This document shows, piece after piece, positions 8,092-16,900 of a DNA stretch of 64,000 nt (the first letter of the stretch is position 1; every line of letters begins with the position of its first letter). The stretch spans positions 62,001-126,000 of the forward strand of contig CANNCA010000005.1 of assembly GCA_947503005.1 (NCBI GenBank), given 5' to 3'. The notes under the pieces were generated by a model. That model saw nothing but the letters and a program-made list of their open reading frames with translations. It made no database searches and was not told the DNA's origin. Source of the DNA: an uncultured Flavobacteriaceae bacterium (GTDB lineage: Bacteria > Bacteroidota > Bacteroidia > Flavobacteriales > Flavobacteriaceae). Made by a program: the position numbers and the translations under genes.

Positions 8092-8328
8092 AGTGGCAGC
8101 CGTTTTCGGAGGTTGTGATAGCAACGTATTGAAATTAGTAGTTGAACTAACCCATCCTGAAGATAGGCTGACATCTCCGTAGAGCGTAGCGGCTATATCC
8201 AGTATTGAGCATTTTTTGTTGATGAGATTACCTTATTTTGAATAATAATGTGAATATTTATATCTGAATTTGGGTTTGTCTTGCACTTTTTAACCCAACC
8301 ACCACTGTAAACTGCAAACTCTTTTATC
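8092..8328. other. Intergenic stretch without recognised genes
   Basis: Between the terminator and the next promoter box no open frame with coding character, no strong hairpin and no repeat was seen on either strand. It probably contains upstream regulatory DNA for the ABC transporter operon. Confidence 0.5.
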
Positions 8329-8336
8329 TATCTTTG
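8329..8336 (+). promoter_or_regulatory. -7 element upstream of the ABC-2 transporter operon
   Basis: TATCTTTG matches TAnnTTTG and lies 14 bases before the ATG of the ATPase gene, implying a leader of only about ten bases. No TTG is present at -33. Confidence 0.4.
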
Positions 8337-8350
8337 ACAAAATTGCCTAC

Positions 8351-9286
8351 ATGAACAACATTTTGGTCACTAATGGGGTTACCAAGCACTTTGGTAAGCA
8401 CACCGCGCTCAATAATGTATCCCTAGAAATTCCAAAAAATAGTATTTATGGATTGTTAGGACCAAATGGTGCCGGAAAGACCACTTTAATACGAATAATC
8501 AACCAAATTACTTACCCTGATAAAGGCGAGGTATTTTTTGACGGTGAAGCCTTGAAACCACATCATATTGCTATGATCGGTTATCTTCCTGAGGAAAGAG
8601 GACTCTATAAAAGTATGAAAGTTGGTGAGCAGGTTTTGTATTTGGCGCAATTGAAAGGGTTGAGTAAATCCGAGGCAAAAAAAAGATTGAAATATTGGTT
8701 TGAACGATTGGATATTGGCGATTGGTGGAATAAAAAAATACAAGAGCTTTCTAAAGGTATGGCTCAAAAAATACAGTTTATTGTAACTGTGTTACATGAG
8801 CCGAAACTTCTAATTTTTGACGAACCTTTTAGTGGATTTGACCCCATTAATGCAAATGCCATCAAAGATGAAATACTTCATTTGAGAGATAAGGGGGCTT
8901 CCATTATTTTTTCCACGCATCGTATGGAATCGGTTGAGGAGTTATGCGAATACATTGCCCTACTACACCAATCAGAAAAAATATTGGATGGTCGTTTGTC
9001 AGATATTAAAAAGGCCTATAAGAACAATATTTTCGATATAGGGCTAGAAACCCACAATGGAGACGCGTTGCTGAAAGAACTTTCCGAAAAGTTTGACATA
9101 ACTACTTCTGCGTATGACGCATTACAGAAACAGTTAGACCTTACCTTACAACTTCCTTCTAACGATTCAGGACCGCTATTAGCATATCTTACGAGCAAGG
9201 CTAATGTCAATAATTTTATAGAGACGGTGCCTTCCGCCAATGAGATATTTATCCGGGCCGTTCAAAATAAGAACGGTTATGAATAA
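8351..9286 (+). CDS. ABC transporter ATP-binding protein, NatA type
   Basis: A 311-residue ABC ATPase. Walker A is GPNGAGKT at residues 37-44, the signature is LSKGM at 133-137, and Walker B is LLIFDEP at 153-159 followed by SGFDP. The last 80 residues resemble the DUF4162 domain found in the NatA group of ABC-2 exporters. It forms the motor of the transporter whose membrane subunit is encoded by the next gene, which overlaps its 3' end by eight bases. The cargo is unknown; sodium, antibiotic or lipid export are all reported for this group, and nothing here decides between them. Confidence 0.93.
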   Translation: MNNILVTNGVTKHFGKHTALNNVSLEIPKNSIYGLLGPNGAGKTTLIRIINQITYPDKGEVFFDGEALKPHHIAMIGYLPEERGLYKSMKVGEQVLYLAQLKGLSKSEAKKRLKYWFERLDIGDWWNKKIQELSKGMAQKIQFIVTVLHEPKLLIFDEPFSGFDPINANAIKDEILHLRDKGASIIFSTHRMESVEELCEYIALLHQSEKILDGRLSDIKKAYKNNIFDIGLETHNGDALLKELSEKFDITTSAYDALQKQLDLTLQLPSNDSGPLLAYLTSKANVNNFIETVPSANEIFIRAVQNKNGYE

Positions 9287-10619
9287 ACTTCCCTTGATTA
9301 TCAGACGCGAATATTTGGCGAAGGTGCGTAACAAATCCTTTGTTATTATGACTTTTTTAAGTCCTATCTTGATGGTAGCGATGGTGGTGCTTATAGCTTA
9401 TTTGACCAAATTAAACGATAACGAGAAAAGAGTCATCGCCGTATTAAATGAAAGTGACTATTTCTCTAATGAGTTCTTGACTACGGAGAGTACTTCCTAT
9501 GTCAACTTTAGGGATATCGACTTGGAAACAGCTAAGGATTCGACATCCAATTTGGGGTATTATGGCTTACTCTATATTCCCAAAGCCAGTGACTTGGAAC
9601 AGGTGGCCGAAAAATCTTTTTTTTATTCAAAAGATGCTCCAAGCACTGCTGTACTTTCCTATCTTGAATCTGTTTTCGAGGAACGTCTGCGTCAAAGAAG
9701 GTTGGTTCAATTGGGAGTCACTACCGAGGATTTTGCTGCCATCGATGAACAATTTGAAATCAATATCTCCACTTTTGCTGGCGAACAAAATTTGAAAGGG
9801 ATCAACGAAATCAAGGCGTTTATTGGCGGCGCATTTGGTTATTTGATAATGATGTTTATAATCATCTATGGTGGATTTGTGATGCGAAGTGTAATCGAAG
9901 AAAAAACCAGCCGCATTATAGAAGTTATCATATCATCCGTCAAACCATTTCAATTGATGATGGGAAAAATTATCGGTACGGCATTGGCAGGCGTAACACA
10001 ATTTGCTATATGGGTAGTATCTGCCGGCCTTTTATTTCTAATAGCCTTTGCAATTTTTGACATAGACCCTACTGTTGTAAATAGTGACCCTAACTTCGCT
10101 TCCTCAATGGGCGGGGATATGGCTCCAAAAATTCCAAATGGTAATGAGATGGCAGAAGAGTATCTGAAAGAGCTTTTTAAATTACCGTTGGCTTTGTTAC
10201 TGTTTTCTTTTGTGATTTATTTTATTTTGGGTTACCTTATTTATAGTTCTATCTATGCTGCCATAGGTGCCGCGGTTGACAACGAAACGGATACACAGCA
10301 ATTTATTTTTCCGATTATTATGCCGTTGATGTTAGCGATTTATGTTGGTTTCTTCTCGGTATTTAGCAACCCCCATGGGCCGATTGCTGTTGGATTTTCT
10401 TTGTTTCCGTTGACATCGCCGATAGTGATGTTGATGCGTTTACCCGGAGGTATTGGAGAGAATGGTGTGCCGCTTTGGCAATTTATATTATCTATTTTGT
10501 TGCTACTGGCCACTTTTGTGGCGATCGTTTGGCTCGCAGCCAAAATTTATCGAGTAGGAATTTTGATGTATGGTAAAAAACCTACCTATAAGGAGCTTTT
10601 TAAATGGTTACGATATTGA
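9279..10619 (+). CDS. ABC-2 type transporter permease, NatB type
   Basis: A 446-residue membrane subunit. The ATG at 9279 overlaps the ATPase gene by eight bases and begins MNKLPLIIRREYLAKV, the usual family start; an upstream in-frame ATG at 9240 adds an uncharacteristic stretch. One membrane helix near residues 21-42 is followed by an extracytoplasmic domain of about 130 residues, then about five helices in the C-terminal half with the conserved VIEEKTSRIIEVIISS segment. With the upstream ATPase it makes a complete exporter. The short distance to mscS suggests one operon. Confidence 0.92.
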   Translation: MNKLPLIIRREYLAKVRNKSFVIMTFLSPILMVAMVVLIAYLTKLNDNEKRVIAVLNESDYFSNEFLTTESTSYVNFRDIDLETAKDSTSNLGYYGLLYIPKASDLEQVAEKSFFYSKDAPSTAVLSYLESVFEERLRQRRLVQLGVTTEDFAAIDEQFEINISTFAGEQNLKGINEIKAFIGGAFGYLIMMFIIIYGGFVMRSVIEEKTSRIIEVIISSVKPFQLMMGKIIGTALAGVTQFAIWVVSAGLLFLIAFAIFDIDPTVVNSDPNFASSMGGDMAPKIPNGNEMAEEYLKELFKLPLALLLFSFVIYFILGYLIYSSIYAAIGAAVDNETDTQQFIFPIIMPLMLAIYVGFFSVFSNPHGPIAVGFSLFPLTSPIVMLMRLPGGIGENGVPLWQFILSILLLLATFVAIVWLAAKIYRVGILMYGKKPTYKELFKWLRY

Positions 10620-10620
10620 T

Positions 10621-11484
10621 ATGGAAAGAGTGCAAGGCATTTTGAAGTCCTTAAGAGATTTTCTGGGATGGAAAATTTATGATAGCGAGACGATTCATAT
10701 CACCGTTGGAACTTTTTTGACAATTATCATTGCGATAATCATAGTCACTTACTTGTTGCGACTTATTAATAAATTGGTAAGTCGAAAGCTTCCTGAAGAG
10801 GATAAGAATAAGTTCGAAAGCATTTTCGGCTTTATCAAATACCTGTTCTACATTTTAGTGGTAGTCACTATTTTGCATTCCTCTGGGGTCAACCTAACGG
10901 TGCTACTTACAGCTTCGGCAGCGCTCTTTGTGGGACTAGGTTTTGCGTTGCAATACCTATTTCAGGATATTATATCGGGTATCTTAATAATTTTAGACCA
11001 GTCCTTACATGTAGGGGATATTATCGAAGTTGAAAGCAAGGTAGGCCGTGTTTTCGAAATACGTTTACGTACAACGAGGGCCCTGACCCGCGATGACAAA
11101 GTCATAGTTATTCCCAATCATAAATTTTTGACCGATAGTATATACAATTACACCCAAAACCATAGGACCACTAGAGAATCCGTAAAGGTTGGGGTTGCCT
11201 ATGGCAGCGACGTTGCCTTGGTAACCAATTTACTACTTGAGGCAGTTGCGGAGCAGCGTAATATTTTAAAAAGTCCAAAACCGTTCGTATTATTCGAAGA
11301 TTTTGGTGATTCCGCATTGGCATTTTCCGTTAACTTTTATCTAACCGACAGTTTCAGCGATCCTAAGATTAAAAGTAATGTTCGCTATGCTATTGATACT
11401 AAGTTTCGAGAAAACAACGTTACTATTCCGTTCCCTCAGCGTGACGTTCACTTGTATCAAACGGCATCGAAAAAGTCGAATTGA
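10621..11484 (+). CDS. Small-conductance mechanosensitive channel, MscS family
   Basis: A 287-residue inner-membrane channel that opens on osmotic downshift. The ATG at 10621 begins one base after the permease stop; a frame extending upstream into the permease gene is not used. There are three hydrophobic segments in the first 130 residues. The pore-lining helix is the Ala/Gly-rich stretch TASAALFVGLGFALQYLF, followed by the conserved QDIISGILI segment. The cytoplasmic beta domain contains VGRVFEIRLRTT and IPNH. The length matches classical MscS. Confidence 0.93.
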   Translation: MERVQGILKSLRDFLGWKIYDSETIHITVGTFLTIIIAIIIVTYLLRLINKLVSRKLPEEDKNKFESIFGFIKYLFYILVVVTILHSSGVNLTVLLTASAALFVGLGFALQYLFQDIISGILIILDQSLHVGDIIEVESKVGRVFEIRLRTTRALTRDDKVIVIPNHKFLTDSIYNYTQNHRTTRESVKVGVAYGSDVALVTNLLLEAVAEQRNILKSPKPFVLFEDFGDSALAFSVNFYLTDSFSDPKIKSNVRYAIDTKFRENNVTIPFPQRDVHLYQTASKKSN

Positions 11485-11507
11485 TGCGAATTCAAGGTAA
11501 AGACCTA

Positions 11508-12383
11508 ATGAGAAAGCATTTTTTCGGTTATCTACTTTATTTAAATGCTATTTTGGCGGGTGCTCAAACTCCTGATTTAGTGCGACTGGAATATACTATA
11601 ATACCTGAAAACAATGCGGGAATACAAACCTCTCGGTATCGTGCTGTTTTGAATGCACCTATGAAACTCAGTGAAAAAAGTAATTATTTAGTAATTGGTG
11701 CAGAATACAACAGATACGATTTCAACATAAATCGACCGCTACCGTTTGAATATAAAACCCTTGAAAGGCTACATATTATCGACTTAAATTTAGGGTATAC
11801 CTTCAAATGGAACCAAGATTGGCGATTTATCGCGGCCATTACCCCAAGACTCGCTTCAAATTTTGAATTGGGCATTGAGAACAATGACTTTAGATTAAAT
11901 ACTTCGGCAGCTTTTATGAAAGAACGCAAAGACATTGATAAACCTTATCGTTTTGTAATAGGACTTTCCTACAACAGTGCTACGGGCCTTCCATTTCCGT
12001 TACCGCTGTTGAATTTCAATAAAAGATTCCATCCAAATTGGTCCTATTCTGTGGGTGTTCCACGGTGGGATTTTAAATACCACAGCACTGATAACAAACA
12101 TGTAACACAAGCGGCACTATTTTTGGATGGCTACTTTGTGAACATTCAAAATGATATCTTGCTACCCAATGATAACATAGGAACTTCGATTTCTCTTTCG
12201 GCCCTTGTTAGCGCTTTGGGTTATCAATACAAGTTCACCAATGAAATATCGATTTATGGGCTAGTCGGATATTCATTAGTTCAAGAAGGGCTCATTCGAG
12301 ATGGTAGTCGCAACAGAGCTTTTATCTTAAATAATGAAGGAAATATTTACCTTAGAACAGGTTTTAAAATAGGAATTTTTTAA
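11508..12383 (+). CDS. Outer-membrane beta-barrel protein, DUF6268-like
   Basis: A 291-residue protein with a signal peptide (RKHFFGYLLYLNAILAGAQ) followed by many short amphipathic strands with alternating aromatic residues and an aromatic-flanked end GFKIGIF, as expected for an outer-membrane barrel. The ATG at 11508 is chosen because it starts the signal peptide; earlier in-frame starts around 11481-11484 lie at the mscS stop codon. The family assignment to DUF6268 is from pattern memory and is moderate. It follows mscS at 23 bases and may be in its operon. The function is unknown. Confidence 0.65.
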   Translation: MRKHFFGYLLYLNAILAGAQTPDLVRLEYTIIPENNAGIQTSRYRAVLNAPMKLSEKSNYLVIGAEYNRYDFNINRPLPFEYKTLERLHIIDLNLGYTFKWNQDWRFIAAITPRLASNFELGIENNDFRLNTSAAFMKERKDIDKPYRFVIGLSYNSATGLPFPLPLLNFNKRFHPNWSYSVGVPRWDFKYHSTDNKHVTQAALFLDGYFVNIQNDILLPNDNIGTSISLSALVSALGYQYKFTNEISIYGLVGYSLVQEGLIRDGSRNRAFILNNEGNIYLRTGFKIGIF

Positions 12384-12448
12384 TAAATATTCGCGCCAAG
12401 TTAAGGCTAAGGCAATACAAGAGCGAGAATTAAAATAAATTATAGGAT

Positions 12449-13612
12449 ATGTCAAAAATATTGGTCATTGAGGATGAAGCCGCAATTCGAAGAGTATTGG
12501 TCAAAATACTTTCAGAGGAAAGTGACACCTATCAGGTAGAGGAAGCCGAGGATGGTCTAAAAGGTTTGGAAGCCATCAAGAGTATCGACTATGACTTGGT
12601 ACTTTGCGATATAAAAATGCCTAAAATGGATGGAGTTGAGGTTTTAGAGGCTGCTAAGAAGATAAAACCTGAGGTTCCTTTTATTATGATATCAGGGCAC
12701 GGTGATCTTGATACTGCCGTTAATACTATGCGGGCCGGTGCTTTTGATTACATTTCGAAACCACCTGATTTAAACAGGCTATTAACTACCGTTCGAAATG
12801 CTTTGGATAGGAAAGAATTAGTGGTTGAGAATAAGATTCTGAAAAAGAAAGTAAGTAAGAATTATGAAATGGTTGGCGAAAGCGATGAGATTATTGCTAT
12901 CAAAGACATGATTGAAAAAGTGGCCCCAACAGATGCCCGGGTTTTGATTACAGGGTCTAATGGTACCGGTAAAGAGCTGGTTGCACATTGGATACATGAA
13001 AAAAGTCCAAGGAATTCTGGGCCGTTTATTGAGGTCAATTGTGCGGCCATTCCTTCTGAATTAATTGAGAGTGAACTTTTTGGACACGTGAAAGGTGCTT
13101 TTACCTCCGCAGTAAAGGATAGGGCAGGAAAATTCGAAGCGGCCAATAAGGGTACTATATTTTTAGATGAAATTGGAGACATGAGCTTGTCCGCACAGGC
13201 AAAAGTACTGCGTGCACTGCAAGAGAGTAAGATTTCCAGAGTTGGTTCTGACAAAGACATCAAGGTCGATGTTCGAGTGATTGCGGCAACCAATAAAAAC
13301 CTAAAAAAGGAAATTGAGGATGGAAAATTTCGTGAAGATCTATATCACAGGCTTGCGGTCATATTGATAAAGGTACCAGCTTTGAATGATCGCCGCGATG
13401 ACATACCAATGTTAATCGAACATTTTTCTTCGAAAATTACTACTGAACAGGGCATGGCCCCTAAAACGTTCTCAGATAAAGCCGTGAAACTGCTAAAAGC
13501 ATATGACTGGACCGGAAACATAAGAGAGTTAAGAAATGTCGTGGAGCGCTTGATAATTCTTGGGGGTAAAGAAGTTACGGAAGAAGACGTGAAGTTATTT
13601 GCCAGCAAGTAA
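12449..13612 (+). CDS. Sigma-54-type response regulator lacking a DNA-binding domain
   Basis: A 387-residue NtrC-like regulator. The receiver domain (1-120) has the phospho-acceptor D54 in LVLCDIKMPKMDG and K104-type SKPP. The AAA+ domain (about 140-370) has Walker A GSNGTGKE at 169-176. The sigma-54 contact loop reads GAFTSA (216-221) instead of GAFTGA. The protein stops just after the AAA+ lid (EEDVKLFASK), so the Fis-type helix-turn-helix present in NtrC is missing. It may act from solution on sigma-54 polymerase or have another role. No histidine kinase is adjacent. It starts 65 bases after the barrel gene. Confidence 0.9.
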   Translation: MSKILVIEDEAAIRRVLVKILSEESDTYQVEEAEDGLKGLEAIKSIDYDLVLCDIKMPKMDGVEVLEAAKKIKPEVPFIMISGHGDLDTAVNTMRAGAFDYISKPPDLNRLLTTVRNALDRKELVVENKILKKKVSKNYEMVGESDEIIAIKDMIEKVAPTDARVLITGSNGTGKELVAHWIHEKSPRNSGPFIEVNCAAIPSELIESELFGHVKGAFTSAVKDRAGKFEAANKGTIFLDEIGDMSLSAQAKVLRALQESKISRVGSDKDIKVDVRVIAATNKNLKKEIEDGKFREDLYHRLAVILIKVPALNDRRDDIPMLIEHFSSKITTEQGMAPKTFSDKAVKLLKAYDWTGNIRELRNVVERLIILGGKEVTEEDVKLFASK

Positions 13613-13652
13613 GAGATAGGTAATTTTGGTTTTTAACCAAATGTTCTATCTC
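13613..13652. terminator. Hairpin between convergent genes
   Basis: GAGATAG (13613-13619) pairs with CTATCTC (13646-13652), and an inner TTGGTT / AACCAA stem (13626-13631, 13635-13640) closes a TTT loop. The structure lies between two converging genes and overlaps the last bases of the minus-strand gene. There is no long T-tract, so efficiency is uncertain. Confidence 0.5.
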
Positions 13653-14350
13653 GTATTGGGTGATCCACAATCGCCCAATTTTTTAAGTGCGTTTGCCGTG
13701 ATTTCCTGTGTTTTTAAATTATAGTATTTTTTACCCTCCGATAAATCAGGCTTCAAAAGTTCTTGCTCACAAATCTTGAAGATACGTTGGGCGAAAGTCC
13801 TGGCAGACGTACAGTCGACGGAATCAACCACTTTTTGTAACGATTCTTCATAAGGTATCAATGAATCATCTATCATCACATGTAGGTCATCTTTTTCTAG
13901 ATTAAAAACAGGTAAAATGACATTTTCAGGATTTTCAAAGTTGTTCATTGCAATAGCTTCGCTTAATCCTGAATTTTCGTGCAATTGGTGTTTTTCAATG
14001 GCTTCTAGACTTGCAACTGTTTTACTATACGCTTCATTTAATAAAATCCTTGCTCCTTGAAGAGAAGTCGCCTTAGTTGCTTTTTTTAAATGAAAGTGGC
14101 TTTCTTCAATGTTTATGACAGCTTGTTCACAACCACACTCATTTAGTTGTTTTCTTAATTTATAAATTGCCTTTATCGCTCTATAGGTAATAAACTTTGC
14201 TTTGTTCAGGTCATTGTCTCCTAGGGCCAATTCAGTTTGAGTTTTGACATAGCCAATATTTGAACCTGCATATTCGCATGCGTCACTTGTCTTGAAGGAA
14301 GAAAATAATTGCAAGGTCAATAAGGACAACACAAAGTAAAGTGTTTTCAT
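13646..14350 (-). CDS. Secreted hypothetical protein with an internal cysteine-bounded repeat
   Basis: A 234-residue protein with an N-terminal signal peptide (MKTLYFVLSLLTLQLFSSF). The mature part is mainly helical. Two segments of about 50 residues resemble one another: C25 to C72/C74 (ending NECGC) and C180 to C228 (ending GDCGS); both carry acidic-Leu-Lys runs and a helix ending K-L before the closing cysteine. The middle (about 75-170) contains helical HFHLKKA and an acidic, proline-containing linker. I do not recognise a characterised family. It is divergent from PPK2 and has about 200 bases of upstream DNA. Confidence 0.75.
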   Translation of the reverse strand: MKTLYFVLSLLTLQLFSSFKTSDACEYAGSNIGYVKTQTELALGDNDLNKAKFITYRAIKAIYKLRKQLNECGCEQAVINIEESHFHLKKATKATSLQGARILLNEAYSKTVASLEAIEKHQLHENSGLSEAIAMNNFENPENVILPVFNLEKDDLHVMIDDSLIPYEESLQKVVDSVDCTSARTFAQRIFKICEQELLKPDLSEGKKYYNLKTQEITANALKKLGDCGSPNTR

Positions 14351-14548
14351 AACGTAGGTATTGATGGCGTAATATTTGGGGTTATTACAGTGGTAAAATT
14401 ACCTAATTGAAGCGCTTGAAACCTATTTTTTTCGATGGAACACCCAGTGTTTGCTGTATTTTGGATAAACTGACCGTAACGAGAGTTGAACGGTCATTTT
14501 TTTTAACATTATCTGCGTTTCACCGATAAAAAATTTTATATTGAGCCT

Positions 14549-15433
14549 ATGGATAACGTAGAATCAGCCCTATACAGGGTCGAAAAAAAGATAAAACTGT
14601 CTGATTATAAGACGGTCACTAGTTTGAATGCCTCCAATAAGAGGCTCAAAAAAGGCTTAGAAATCATTCGACAGGAGCTTGGAGAATTTCAAGACACACT
14701 TTATGCACATGACCAATACAGTGTGCTTATTTGTATTCAAGGGATGGATACTGCCGGAAAAGACAGTCTCATTCGAGAGGTGTTCAAAGATTTCAATGCC
14801 CGTGGGGTAGTTGTCCATAGCTTTAAGGTGCCCACTGAACTTGAGTTGGGTCATGATTATATTTGGCGCCATTACATTGCACTTCCCGCCAAGGGAAAAT
14901 TTGGGGTTTTTAATCGCACTCATTACGAAAATGTATTGGTAACCAGGGTGCATCCTGAATATATATTAGGAGAAAGAATTCCCGGTATACATCAGGTTAG
15001 CGATATTGATCAAAAATTCTGGGATAAGCGTTTTGAACAGATAAACAATTTTGAGCAACATATAGCTGAAAACGGTACTATTATCTTCAAGTTTTTCCTA
15101 CATCTATCTAAGGAAGAGCAGCGTCAGCGTTTGCTAAGGCGATTAGCCCTTAAGCGAAAAAACTGGAAGTTCTCACCAGGGGACTTGAAAGAGCGAGCAC
15201 TTTGGAAAGAATATCAAAAATGTTACGAAGAAGCTATCAATGAAACTTCAAAACCTCGTGCACCATGGTATATCATCCCGGCAGATAATAAAAAAGCGGC
15301 TCGGGTAATTGTTGCTTCCATATTGTTAGAAGAGTTAAAAAAGTATGAAGATATTAGAGAACCTGAGCTTGCGGACAAAATAAAAGCTAATTTAGAAGTT
15401 TATAAAAATCAGTTGGAAAAAGAGAAAGAATGA
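14549..15433 (+). CDS. Polyphosphate kinase 2 family protein
   Basis: A 294-residue PPK2 enzyme, which phosphorylates nucleotides from inorganic polyphosphate. Walker A is GMDTAGKDS at residues 65-73; the lid and acceptor-site segments FNRTHYENVLVTRVHPE and RRLALKRKNWKFSPGDLKER are in the family order. The single-domain length and GMDTAGKDS form fit the class able to use AMP and ADP (class III-like), but subclass is inference. Its last four bases overlap the start of the M28 peptidase gene, indicating translational coupling. Confidence 0.92.
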   Translation: MDNVESALYRVEKKIKLSDYKTVTSLNASNKRLKKGLEIIRQELGEFQDTLYAHDQYSVLICIQGMDTAGKDSLIREVFKDFNARGVVVHSFKVPTELELGHDYIWRHYIALPAKGKFGVFNRTHYENVLVTRVHPEYILGERIPGIHQVSDIDQKFWDKRFEQINNFEQHIAENGTIIFKFFLHLSKEEQRQRLLRRLALKRKNWKFSPGDLKERALWKEYQKCYEEAINETSKPRAPWYIIPADNKKAARVIVASILLEELKKYEDIREPELADKIKANLEVYKNQLEKEKE

Positions 15434-16818
15434 AGTCATTTTACGTAATACTACTTTTTGTTACACTTCAATCGTTAGCTCAAGATGAAGATGAGGTTCA
15501 AATGAGGGCCATCTACGATGCGGCACTTGTTGACGGAAAGGCGTACAATTGGTTGAATTATTTATCAAATCAAATAGGAGGTAGGTTATCGGGTTCGGTA
15601 CAGGCTCAGCAAGCTGTAGATTACACAAAAACCCAAATGAATTCTCTTGGTCTCGACCGTGTTTGGCTCCAGCCTGTCATGGTGCCAAAATGGGTGCGAG
15701 GAACACCTGAATTTGCTTATATCGAGACGACCCCAGGAGTTACTAGCAACGTTCCCATCTGTGCATTGGGTGGTTCGGTAGCTACTGGTGGCAGAGGTAT
15801 CAAAGCTAAAGTTATAGAGGTTAGTGGAATAGAAGAGTTAAAGACCTTGGGCAAAGAAAATATTTCGGGTAAAATCGTATTTTTTAATCGACCTATGGAT
15901 GCATCTCTTATTAATACGTTTGAAGCCTATTCCGGATGCGTGGATCAACGCTATTCTGGGGCTGCTGAAGCGGCCAAGTATGAAGCTTTGGGTGTAATAG
16001 TGAGATCCATGAATTTACGTCAAGATGACTATCCACATACGGGTTCAATGGGTTATGGGGATACTCCGGTACAAGAACGTATTCCAGCTGCTGCTATAAG
16101 TACTAACGGCGCTGATTTTTTAAGCACTACGCTTAAATTGAATCCTGATTTGAATTTCTTTTTCAAATTGAACTGTAAACAGTTGGAAGACGTAGAATCG
16201 TTCAATGTCATTGGAGAGATTAAAGGAAGTACTAATCCCGATGAAATAATGGTCGTAGGCGGTCATCTAGATTCTTGGGATTTGGGAGATGGTTCACACG
16301 ATGACGGTGCGGGTTGTGTTCAGAGCATGGAAGTGTTGCGTTTGCTTAAAGAATCAGGATACAAACCAAAAAGAACGATTCGGGCGGTTCTTTTCATGAA
16401 CGAAGAAAACGGACTACGAGGCGGAAACAAATATGCCGAGGTAGCACAAAGCAAACAAGAAAACCATGTATTTGCATTGGAGAGCGATTCCGGCGGGTTC
16501 GCACCAAGAGGATTTTCTTTTGACTGTTCGGATGAAAATTTAAAACGGGCGCAAGGATGGGCCAAGTTGTTTGAACCCTATTTTGTGCACCTTTTCGTAA
16601 AAGGCTTTGCAGGAGCTGACATTGGACCGTTGAAGAATGATAGAATGGTCATGGCGGGTTTAGCCCCAGATTCACAGCGTTATTTCGACCATCACCATGC
16701 AGAGAATGATACGTTTGAGCACGTAAATCGAAGAGAGCTGGAACTTGGCGCAGCGTCTATGGCAAGTTTGGTTTATCTTTTTGATAAATATGGTATTGTA
16801 TCAGAAGGTGAGAATTGA
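15430..16818 (+). CDS. Secreted M28 family zinc aminopeptidase
   Basis: A 462-residue peptidase with a signal peptide (KSFYVILLFVTLQSLAQ). A PA-like insert precedes the catalytic domain. The two-zinc site is visible: GGHLDSWD (His and a supporting Asp), GSHDDGAGC (bridging Asp), MNEENGLRGG (catalytic Glu pair), ALESDSGGF (Asp) and the late His in FDHHHAENDTFEHV. It resembles carboxypeptidase-Q-like members. It acts in the periplasm or outside the cell on peptides. It starts inside the end of the PPK2 gene (ATGA overlap). Confidence 0.93.
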   Translation: MKSFYVILLFVTLQSLAQDEDEVQMRAIYDAALVDGKAYNWLNYLSNQIGGRLSGSVQAQQAVDYTKTQMNSLGLDRVWLQPVMVPKWVRGTPEFAYIETTPGVTSNVPICALGGSVATGGRGIKAKVIEVSGIEELKTLGKENISGKIVFFNRPMDASLINTFEAYSGCVDQRYSGAAEAAKYEALGVIVRSMNLRQDDYPHTGSMGYGDTPVQERIPAAAISTNGADFLSTTLKLNPDLNFFFKLNCKQLEDVESFNVIGEIKGSTNPDEIMVVGGHLDSWDLGDGSHDDGAGCVQSMEVLRLLKESGYKPKRTIRAVLFMNEENGLRGGNKYAEVAQSKQENHVFALESDSGGFAPRGFSFDCSDENLKRAQGWAKLFEPYFVHLFVKGFAGADIGPLKNDRMVMAGLAPDSQRYFDHHHAENDTFEHVNRRELELGAASMASLVYLFDKYGIVSEGEN

Positions 16819-16870
16819 AATTTTCGCACGTGTCCTATTGCCAGGTTTTATCTAACTCCTAACTTTTCCC

Positions 16871-16878
16871 TACCTTTG
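16871..16878 (+). promoter_or_regulatory. -7 element upstream of the PPIase fusion gene
   Basis: TACCTTTG matches TAnnTTTG, 22 bases before the ATG. No TTG lies at the expected -33 position. Confidence 0.45.
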
Positions 16879-16900
16879 CCGCTCATTAAAAACGAGTAAA

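Noticed and set aside
12862-13293. A 143-codon minus-strand frame inside the sigma-54-type regulator gene
   Set aside because: It is antisense to the conserved AAA+ domain and rich in Ser/Thr from complementing Lys/Glu-rich codons, typical of a shadow frame.
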